A stretch of DNA of 64,000 nt from Streptomyces davaonensis JCM 4913 (lineage in GTDB: Bacteria > Actinomycetota > Actinomycetes > Streptomycetales > Streptomycetaceae). Each line of letters begins with the position of its first letter. Position 1 is the stretch's first letter. The stretch covers positions 4,126,053 through 4,190,052 of the forward strand of contig NC_020504.1 of NCBI RefSeq assembly GCF_000349325.1, given 5' to 3'. The notes beneath the pieces were generated by a model. That model made no database searches and was not told the origin of the DNA. It was given only the letters and a program-made list of their open reading frames with translations. The position numbers were made by a program, and so were the translations under genes. Shown here in pieces: positions 37,168-44,001 of the stretch.

Positions 37168-38592
37168 TCAGGAGCCCGAGGGCAGCGTGTCGAACCAGCC
37201 GATGCCGTTGCCCTGGAACTCCTTCGCGGCCTCCTCGGCCTGCTCTGCGGTCAGGGCCTTGCCGGACTGGTGGTAGAACCAGTCGACCTTCATGTCCCAG
37301 GCCCGGTCGCCGGTGAAGGGCAGGTCGACGAACCAGGTGTTGAAGTTGACCGCCATGTCGGCCCGCGGGGCGTAGTCGGAGCCGCTGCGGTAGAGGGTCT
37401 TGCCGTCGAGGCTGTAGGTGACGGAGTCCTTCTTGACCGTGATCACCATGGTGTGCCAGCCGGCCAGGCTCTGCTCGGTCTTGCTGGTGACGCGGTCGCC
37501 CTCGTCGGCGTTGCGCCAGGTCGTGGTGTCCAGCTTCGGGCCGGGCGCGCCCCAGCCGCCGTTCGGCATGTACTCGTTGTCCAGCTCGGCGTACTTGCTC
37601 CCGGAGCCGCCGATGGTGAAGAACGTCTGGTTGATGTGGTCGCCGTTGTCACCGGTGGTCGGCTTGTCGGTGAAGTGGATGCGCGCCGCGTAGGTGCCGG
37701 TGCGGAACTTCGCCTCCTTGGTGCCGAGGGCGGCCTGCTCGGTGCCGGCCTTGGTGCCGTCGGTGGCCGCGCGCAGGTTGAGCGCCTGACCGCCGAGCGC
37801 CTCCTCGTCCCCCGGGAACGAGACGCCCTTCGCGGTCCAGGTGTTCTCGATGCCGGGTCCGCCCTTACTCGTGCGCACCAGCCAGCCGTGCTTGAACAGC
37901 GCGGTGTCCTTCGGGCCCCGATAGTTGAAGTCGTCGAAGAAGCCGCCCTCGGGAAGCTCCGGCACCGCCCGGGACACCGGCTTCGCCGAGGTCTCGGCGC
38001 CCTTGCCGCCGGGCTCCTCGCCCCACACCAGCGCGCCGCGCTTGTAGGCGGGCACCCGGTCGGACTCCTGGTACGTCCGCTTCTCGGCGTCGTAGGACCA
38101 GTCACCGTCCTGGTCGACCGGCTTGTGGTCGGTGCGGTAGAGCTGGATCTCCAGTCCACGGCTGTTCGCACCGGGCTTCAGCACGCCCGCCTTCTCGGTG
38201 AACCCGAGCTCCAGGTAGTGGTCGGCACCCTCGTGCGGCGTGTCCATGGCGACCACGGAACCGGTCAGATTCGAGCAGCCGAGGGCCGCTTCCACACAAT
38301 TGAAGCCGTACGACGCGTCCCCGTCGGCGGTGAAGTAGTACCGAAGCGAAACCTCGCTCAGCGGCACGGGCTTCTCGGAGGTGTTGAAGACCTCCAGCCA
38401 CGGCCGGACCGCGTCCGCCTCCGGCTCGGTCTCCGTCCGGTAGCGGACGGTGAGCTCGGGGTCCTCCGGGTTGAAGTGGTTCCACAGCGGCTTCGCGGCC
38501 AGTACGCCACCGGCCAGGACTGCGACCACGAGCAGAACCTTGAACGCGCGGGCTATGCCACTGCGGCGGCGGGGCTGACGGCGGGACGCCAC
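37168..38592 (-). CDS. Membrane-anchored CBM3-GH16-like glycan-active protein
   Basis: 474-residue protein with a basic N-terminus and one hydrophobic signal-anchor (about 17-33). A CBM3-type cellulose-binding module (about 45-165: LTVRYRTETEPEADAVRPWLEVFN, a C99/C106 pair) is followed by a linker and a concanavalin-like GH16-type domain (about 215-460). The latter contains ELDNE at 336-340, matching the GH16 catalytic ExDxE pattern. It is divergent from the dehydrogenase-synthase pair, so it may trim, remodel or bind the polymer they make. Cellulose itself is not implied. Confidence 0.75.
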   Translation of the reverse strand: MASRRQPRRRSGIARAFKVLLVVAVLAGGVLAAKPLWNHFNPEDPELTVRYRTETEPEADAVRPWLEVFNTSEKPVPLSEVSLRYYFTADGDASYGFNCVEAALGCSNLTGSVVAMDTPHEGADHYLELGFTEKAGVLKPGANSRGLEIQLYRTDHKPVDQDGDWSYDAEKRTYQESDRVPAYKRGALVWGEEPGGKGAETSAKPVSRAVPELPEGGFFDDFNYRGPKDTALFKHGWLVRTSKGGPGIENTWTAKGVSFPGDEEALGGQALNLRAATDGTKAGTEQAALGTKEAKFRTGTYAARIHFTDKPTTGDNGDHINQTFFTIGGSGSKYAELDNEYMPNGGWGAPGPKLDTTTWRNADEGDRVTSKTEQSLAGWHTMVITVKKDSVTYSLDGKTLYRSGSDYAPRADMAVNFNTWFVDLPFTGDRAWDMKVDWFYHQSGKALTAEQAEEAAKEFQGNGIGWFDTLPSGS

Positions 38593-38881
38593 GTGAGATC
38601 TCCTTCAGGGCGCGGGCGTGCGCCCGGCGGATGCGGAATCGGCAAGAGGGTACCCGTCGCCGCGCCGGGCGCCAGGGGTCGGTTCGGACCGGAATCCGAC
38701 GTGAAGGGACCGACTCATGACCATGCAGAAGGGTTGTACGCGCTTTCACGTGACAAAAACGACTGTGTGCGACGTGTGAACACATGTGTGGACGCTGTTA
38801 GCCTGCTTGCTCCTGTATTCAATTGAATGACTGTGCGCCCGGGCTGGGGGCTTGGGTGGCGCCGGGGTGGGAAGTATTGCC
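38593..38881. promoter_or_regulatory. Divergent control region of the polysaccharide locus
   Basis: 289-bp gap between the GH16-like gene and the dehydrogenase. Three perfect palindromes lie within 83 bp: TCACGTGA (38746-38753), ACACATGTGT (38780-38789) and ATTCAATTGAAT (38817-38828). The last is strikingly AT-rich for this genome and lies about 55 bp before the dehydrogenase. They are candidate operators for one or more dimeric regulators. I cannot place the -35/-10 elements with confidence. Confidence 0.55.
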
Positions 38882-40153
38882 GTGAACCGAAACTCCACAG
38901 TCGACCTCGTGATCATCGGGCTCGGCTACGTCGGGCTGCCCCTTGCCAGGGCGGCAAGCGCTTCCGGCCTGAAGGTCGTAGGCCTCGACCGCAGCGAGCC
39001 GGTGGTGCAGGGTCTGAGCTCGGGTTCCTCGCACGTCGACGACATCAGCGACGCCGATGTCCGCACGATGCTCGACCAGGGCTTCCGGGCGGTCTCCACG
39101 CCCGAGGTCATCGCGGAGGCGGCGGCCGTCGTCATCTGTGTGCCGACCCCGCTGACCGAGCACGGCGCGCCCAACCTCGGCGCCGTGGACTCCGCCGTCG
39201 CCGACATCGCGGCCCACCTGCGGCCCGGCACCCTCGTCGTCCTGGAGTCCACGACCTACCCGGGCACCACCGACGAGGTGGTCCGCCCGCGCCTGGAGGC
39301 CGGCGGCCTGAAGGCGGGCACCGACTTCTACCTCGCCTTCTCGCCCGAGCGCATCGACCCGGGCAACCCGACCTACGGCCTGGAGAACACCCCCAAGGTC
39401 GTCGGCGGCACCACCCCGGACTGCACCAAGGCGGCCCGCTCGCTGTACGAGCGCTTCGTGGGCAGCGTGGTGGAGGCCAAGGGCACGCGTGAAGCCGAGA
39501 TGGCCAAGCTGCTGGAGAACACCTACCGGCACGTGAACATCGCGCTCGTCAACGAGATGGCGATGTTCTGCCGCGAGATCGGCGTCGACCTCTGGGACGC
39601 CATCCGCTGCGCCTCCAGCAAGCCCTTCGGCTTCGCGCCCTTCTACCCGGGCCCCGGGGTCGGCGGTCACTGCATCCCGATCGACCCCAACTACCTCTCT
39701 TACAAGGTGCGTTCGCTCGGGATACCGTTCCGGTTCGTGGAACTGGCCCAGGAGATCAACCAGCGGATGCCCGCCCATGTCGTGTCCCGCGCCGCCGATC
39801 TGCTCAACCAGCAGGGCAAGCCGATCCGTGGCTCGCGTGTGCTGCTGCTCGGCGTCACCTACAAGCCGGACATCTCCGACCAGCGGGAGAGCCCCGCGGT
39901 GGATGTCGCCGAGCTGCTGCTGGAGCGCGGTGCCGACCTCGTCTACTACGACCCCCGCGTCGCGGACTGGACCGTCGAGGGCACCGCGGTGCCCCGGGTC
40001 GAGGACTACCTCGCCGGCGCCGCCGAAGCGGATCTGACCATCCTTCTCCAGCAGCACAGCGAGCTCGACCTGGACGAGCTGGCCGACCGCTCCCGGCTGC
40101 TCTTCGACACCCGGGGCAAGTCGGCCGACCACCCCCAGGTGGTCAAGCTGTGA
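38882..40153 (+). CDS. Nucleotide-sugar dehydrogenase, UDP-HexNAc type
   Basis: 423-residue UDP-sugar 6-dehydrogenase that oxidises a UDP-hexose to a uronic acid in two NAD-dependent steps. It has the Rossmann motif GLGYVGLP (13-20), VPTPL, and catalytic C264 in GPGVGGHCIPIDP. That GGHCIPIDP form is typical of WbpA/WecC-like UDP-GlcNAc or UDP-ManNAc dehydrogenases, not of UDP-glucose dehydrogenases, which carry a GGSCFPKD-type motif. The preferred start is GTG 38882 with GGGAAG 7 nt upstream; GTG 38852 is possible. Its stop overlaps the synthase start by 4 nt (GTGA). Confidence 0.87.
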   Translation: MNRNSTVDLVIIGLGYVGLPLARAASASGLKVVGLDRSEPVVQGLSSGSSHVDDISDADVRTMLDQGFRAVSTPEVIAEAAAVVICVPTPLTEHGAPNLGAVDSAVADIAAHLRPGTLVVLESTTYPGTTDEVVRPRLEAGGLKAGTDFYLAFSPERIDPGNPTYGLENTPKVVGGTTPDCTKAARSLYERFVGSVVEAKGTREAEMAKLLENTYRHVNIALVNEMAMFCREIGVDLWDAIRCASSKPFGFAPFYPGPGVGGHCIPIDPNYLSYKVRSLGIPFRFVELAQEINQRMPAHVVSRAADLLNQQGKPIRGSRVLLLGVTYKPDISDQRESPAVDVAELLLERGADLVYYDPRVADWTVEGTAVPRVEDYLAGAAEADLTILLQQHSELDLDELADRSRLLFDTRGKSADHPQVVKL

Positions 40154-42138
40154 CCGACACCTACATACCCGGGGCCGTCGACAACGACGGCCGCCGCCGA
40201 CACAAGCGCAGACGGCATCTGAAGGTCTCGTACTTCGTCTTCCTCGCCATCGCCGCCGTCATCGTCACCAAGCTCGACCCGGACTCGCTCCACCTCTACT
40301 CGTTCGGCGCCCTCGGTCTGCTCGCCCTGAAGATGTTCGGTGCCCTCTTCTACCGGCCCGCCAAGGCGGACCGCGAAGAGCTGATGCTGCTGGACAACTC
40401 CTGGGTCACCGCGGTCATCCCGATCTACAACGAGGACCCGGTGATGTTCGAGCAGGGCATGCGCAGCCTTCTCGCGCAGAGCCGGCTCCCCAACGAGATC
40501 CACATCATCGACGACGCCAGCGCCGACTCCTCCGGCATCAAGGCCGCGAAGAAGCTGCGCCGGGAGTTCGAGGCGCAGGGCGTGAAGTACACGGTCAGCG
40601 TCCAGCCCGAGAACAAGGGCAAGCGCGAGGCCCTCGCCCTCGGCTTCGAGGCGGCGCCCTACTCCGACCTGTTCCTGTGCGTGGACTCCGACACGATCCT
40701 GTCCCGGGACACGGTCCGTGAGCTGCTGCTCCCCATGGCCGACCCGAAGATCATGGCCTCCACGGGCATGGTGCTGGCGCTCAACCACGACAGCAACATC
40801 TTCACCCGGCTCCAGGACCTGCGGTACGGCAACTCGTTCCTCTTCGAGCGGGCCGCGTACTCCCGGCTGAAGTCGGTGCTGTGCTGCTGCGGCGCGCTCT
40901 CGGTGTACCGCGGCACGCTGGTGCGCAAGTACCTGCCGGACTTCCTCAACCAGCAGTTCCTGGGCAAGCCGGCCGTCTTCGGCGACGACCGGCGGATGAC
41001 CAACTACTGCCTGATGGAGGGCCAGGTCGTCTTCCAGGAGACGGCCGTCGGCTACACCGCCGTCCCCGAGAAGCTGCCGCACTTCCTGCGTCAGCAGGTG
41101 CGCTGGAACAAGTCCTTCTTCCGTGAGTCCCTGTGGGCCTTCAAGAACCAGAAGAAGTTCCGGCCCGCCTTCTGGCTGACCTGCATGGAGCTCGCGCTGT
41201 GGCTGGTCTTCGGCACGGCGATGTTCTACTCCATGGTCATCCTGCCGATCATGCAGCCGGAACGGTTCGTCAACCACATCGGTGACTACCTGCTGTTCAT
41301 GGTCCTCATGGGGTACCTGCGCAACGTCCGGTACCTCGACTTCCCACGCCGCGGCATGGGCTTCATCAAACGCTTCGGCATGTTCCTGCTGGCCCCGCTG
41401 TACGGCGTCATCCAGCTGGTGCTGCTGACCCCGCTGCGCTTCTACGCCCTGGTCACCCTGCACAAGGGCAGCTGGGGCACGCGTCAGGGCGGCGTCGAGG
41501 TCTCCGTGGCCGGCGACCACGAGCAGGATGTCTCGGCGGTGTACGAGGAAGAGGACGAGTACTCGTCCCAGCAGGTCTCCTCGACCATCGAGATGATGCG
41601 TCTGGAGGGCATCGCCCTGGCCCGTACGGCCCCGCACGCCTCGCCGCGCAATCCCAACGGCATGGCCCAGGCCTACACCGGGCACACCCAGGGCGAGCTG
41701 CGCGACATGGGCCGCAACGCGCCCCAGCAGCAGGTGGCGTGGAACGGCGTGACCGAGCCGCAGCCCATCCCCCACCAGCCGCAGCCGGGCCAGCACATCC
41801 CTCAGCAGCAGCACCAGCAACCGCAGCCGGTGCCGCCGCAGGGCTACGGGGCCCCGCAGTACCAGCAGTACCAGCAGCCCTACCCCGGCCAGGCGCAGGA
41901 CCCCTACCAGCAGCACGCACAGCAACAGCAACAGCAAGCGCAGCAGCAGTACAACAACTGGCAGGGCCAGCAGGACTACGGCCAACAGCAGCCGTACATC
42001 CCGCACATCCCGCAGCAGCCGCAGGGCCCGTACCCGCAACAGCAGCAACACCAGCCACAGCAACAACAGTGGCCGCCGGAGAACCAGCCGCACGCCCCGG
42101 AGCACCAGGACGACGGCTGGTTCGGCAACCACCGCTAG
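40150..42138 (+). CDS. Processive glycosyltransferase, class I hyaluronan synthase-like
   Basis: 662-residue membrane GT2 synthase. Two N-terminal hydrophobic segments (about 26-66) precede the catalytic core with DDASAD (121-126), DSD (179-181), CCCGALSVYR (245-254), GDDR (278-281) and QQVRW (315-319) followed by NKSFFRES. Further membrane segments (about 340-435) end in SWGTR (441-445), the class I HAS C-terminal motif. The order and spacing follow streptococcal HasA throughout. It then adds a soluble tail of about 215 residues, the last 140 extremely Gln/Pro-rich. It is coupled to the dehydrogenase. The polymer is unknown; hyaluronan is not assumed. Confidence 0.88.
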   Translation: MTDTYIPGAVDNDGRRRHKRRRHLKVSYFVFLAIAAVIVTKLDPDSLHLYSFGALGLLALKMFGALFYRPAKADREELMLLDNSWVTAVIPIYNEDPVMFEQGMRSLLAQSRLPNEIHIIDDASADSSGIKAAKKLRREFEAQGVKYTVSVQPENKGKREALALGFEAAPYSDLFLCVDSDTILSRDTVRELLLPMADPKIMASTGMVLALNHDSNIFTRLQDLRYGNSFLFERAAYSRLKSVLCCCGALSVYRGTLVRKYLPDFLNQQFLGKPAVFGDDRRMTNYCLMEGQVVFQETAVGYTAVPEKLPHFLRQQVRWNKSFFRESLWAFKNQKKFRPAFWLTCMELALWLVFGTAMFYSMVILPIMQPERFVNHIGDYLLFMVLMGYLRNVRYLDFPRRGMGFIKRFGMFLLAPLYGVIQLVLLTPLRFYALVTLHKGSWGTRQGGVEVSVAGDHEQDVSAVYEEEDEYSSQQVSSTIEMMRLEGIALARTAPHASPRNPNGMAQAYTGHTQGELRDMGRNAPQQQVAWNGVTEPQPIPHQPQPGQHIPQQQHQQPQPVPPQGYGAPQYQQYQQPYPGQAQDPYQQHAQQQQQQAQQQYNNWQGQQDYGQQQPYIPHIPQQPQGPYPQQQQHQPQQQQWPPENQPHAPEHQDDGWFGNHR

Positions 42139-42341
42139 GGCCTGTCGTTTGGATCAGGCCGGCTGCAAGAAACAGTGCAGGCCGGCCGACCCGAGCGGGC
42201 TCTGGTGCGTGCAGCTGCAAGGCGGAGGAGGGCGGCGACGCGGAGCGTCGGCAACCGACGACAACGCGGCTGGGGGTACCCCCCTCTGGGGGAGTGCGTG
42301 CCAGGGCCCGCGACGCCGGACTGATCCAAACGACAGGCCCT
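42137..42341. mobile_element. 205-bp MITE-like element with long terminal inverted repeats
   Basis: The ends at 42137-42157 and 42321-42341 are perfect 21-bp inverted repeats (starting AGGGCCTGTCGTTTGG), and pairing continues through 5 more bases after one mismatch. The inside has no credible gene. The terminal sequence resembles the ends of IS5-type insertion sequences frequent in Streptomyces, as I remember them. It sits exactly at the synthase stop codon, whose last two bases it supplies, and just before the end of the convergent deacetylase gene. No clear target duplication is seen. It could also fold as a large hairpin terminator. Confidence 0.78.
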
Positions 42342-42344
42342 GGG

Positions 42345-43766
42345 TCAGCTGTAGTACGCCATCGCCTCCTGGACGGTGAGCACCTCGATCTCCCGCTTGT
42401 CGATCTCCGTCATCAGCGTACGGAGACCGGCCTGGCTGATCTCGGTGCTCGCCGCGGGCGTGCCGGCCACGATCTTGTGCAGGCACAGGATCAGCCAACT
42501 GCCGCTGCCGGCACACCGGTCCAGCGCACCGCCCGCGCCGATCACCTTGCTCAGCGCGGTACCGCCGATTCCCGTTCCGTCGGTGATTCCGGTCAGTGCC
42601 TTGAGCCGGTACGGCATGGCCGGCGCAAAGCTCTCGATGGTCTCGGAAATGATCGAGCGCGCGGTGGTGAAGTGACGGGACGCGAGCTCGTCCACGGCCA
42701 CTCCGTCGGTGGTCTTCTGAAATGCGCCGTGCGGATAGGCGAAGTGCTCACTGGTGAATCCGTTGCCCACGAGCCATTCCCGCAGCTTCGCGAAATCCGC
42801 GTCGACCTGTTGGGCGGTGAGTTTCGGGTAGCTCGCCGTGTGCGTGGCGTTGGCATAGGAGTGCCCGGCCATCTCCCAGCCTGAGGCGTCCTGGAGCGAG
42901 CGCATCTGTCCGAGGCTCACGAAGGACCCGGTGCCGATCACGTCCGCGATGTTGTAGAGCGTGCCCGGCATGCCGAACGGGTCCATCACCGGGCGGGCGA
43001 GGTCGTGCACCGACTTGTGCGAGTCGTCGAAGGTGATCGAGACGACGCCCTTGGGAAAAACGGACTCGGTGTCGGGCACCAGCTCGACCGTCTGGAGGTG
43101 GTACGTCACCGGGGCCTTGGCGTCGTCGTAGACCGCGAACGACATGTCGGTGAATCCGGTCCGCACGGACGGCTCGCCCTGCGCGGAGATCGTGTACGTG
43201 CCGGAGGCGCCGCTCACGTCGGCCCACTGGAGATGGACCGTCACCCACTCCCCGGACTGCACGTAGTTGGTGCCGCTCCCATGGGTGTGCACCCGCCAGC
43301 TGAAGGCGTTCTTCAGCCCTGAACTGCCGAGATAGAAGACGACCTTGCTGAGGTCCGTCACGTCCGAGACCCGGAAGATCAGCCGGATCATCTTGCCGCT
43401 GAGATCCATGGCCGTCATACCGGTCTTGCGGACGTACGACTGCACGCCGGTGCCCGTGGTGGTCACCCGCACCGAGGACGTGCCCCGGGTGAAGACCGCG
43501 GTGTCGGCCGGGTTCGACGAGGCGGTCCCCCCGCCACCCGCCGTCCAGCCGTGCCCGGACTGGAACTGCTGGCTCCAGGTGGCCCGGCGATAACGCGGCC
43601 TCCGCCCGGTCGGCGCGTACGGCGGCACGCCCAGGCCCTCGGCCGGCGCGGCGTCCGCCGTCGCCAGCGCCCCGATCCCCCCGACCGTGACCAGACCCCC
43701 GAGCCCCACGGCCTTCAATGCCGAGCGTCTGCCCACCGGTCCGGAATGCTTACTTCCCCTGCTCAA
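42345..43766 (-). CDS. Tat-exported NodB-type polysaccharide deacetylase
   Basis: 473-residue exported enzyme. The twin-arginine signal (GRRSALKAVGLGGL, from residue 12) is followed by a carbohydrate-binding-like beta domain (about 60-230) and a NodB/CE4 domain with the metal-binding SITFDDSH (243-250), HSYANATH (302-309) and AYPHG (343-347). All key residues are present, so it is probably active. The start is a TTG at 43766 with GGGGAG upstream; no ATG or GTG fits better. It may de-N-acetylate the neighbouring polymer, which the predicted UDP-HexNAc pathway would supply with acetyl groups. Confidence 0.85.
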   Translation of the reverse strand: MSRGSKHSGPVGRRSALKAVGLGGLVTVGGIGALATADAAPAEGLGVPPYAPTGRRPRYRRATWSQQFQSGHGWTAGGGGTASSNPADTAVFTRGTSSVRVTTTGTGVQSYVRKTGMTAMDLSGKMIRLIFRVSDVTDLSKVVFYLGSSGLKNAFSWRVHTHGSGTNYVQSGEWVTVHLQWADVSGASGTYTISAQGEPSVRTGFTDMSFAVYDDAKAPVTYHLQTVELVPDTESVFPKGVVSITFDDSHKSVHDLARPVMDPFGMPGTLYNIADVIGTGSFVSLGQMRSLQDASGWEMAGHSYANATHTASYPKLTAQQVDADFAKLREWLVGNGFTSEHFAYPHGAFQKTTDGVAVDELASRHFTTARSIISETIESFAPAMPYRLKALTGITDGTGIGGTALSKVIGAGGALDRCAGSGSWLILCLHKIVAGTPAASTEISQAGLRTLMTEIDKREIEVLTVQEAMAYYS

Positions 43767-43804
43767 GACGACTCCCCACTCGCAGCAATGCCCCAACCCC
43801 CATA

Positions 43805-43824
43805 GTTCGCAAAGACGTTCGCAA
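43805..43824. promoter_or_regulatory. Direct repeat upstream of the deacetylase
   Basis: GTTCGCAA occurs twice (43805-43812 and 43817-43824) with a 12-bp period, about 40 bp before the deacetylase start. Such tandem octamers are typical of regulator half-sites, for example response regulators. TTGAAT-N18-CTATGG on the minus strand is a possible overlapping promoter. Confidence 0.5.
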
Positions 43825-44001
43825 TTCAAGTGTCCAATGCGACTGGTGTGACAGTAAAATACGCCTAGACGGGTGGGGATGATGCGCACGGTCCTTGTTT
43901 CTTATCAAGGGCCCGGACGAGACAGGGGAATCTCGCTCCCCACCACTCTTCACACGCCTCCCGGGGGGGGCTGTGTCTGTTGTCTGTTACCGGAGGGGAT
44001 C

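Noticed and set aside
41750..42090. CAG/CAA-rich repeats considered as a CRISPR-like array
   Set aside because: The repeats are in frame, irregular in spacing and encode the synthase's Gln/Pro tail. There are no spacers or cas genes.
40006..42132. Long open frame antisense to the synthase
   Set aside because: The product is repetitive (Leu-rich, from the CAG/CAA tail read backwards) with no start context. It is a shadow of the synthase.
40150..42138. Outright annotation as hyaluronan synthase hasA
   Set aside because: The synthase motifs fit, but the coupled dehydrogenase has a UDP-HexNAc-type signature, so the product may not contain glucuronic acid.
42141..42329. Short open frames inside the MITE-like element
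   Set aside because: They follow the inverted repeats, lack ribosome-binding sites and have no protein-like composition.
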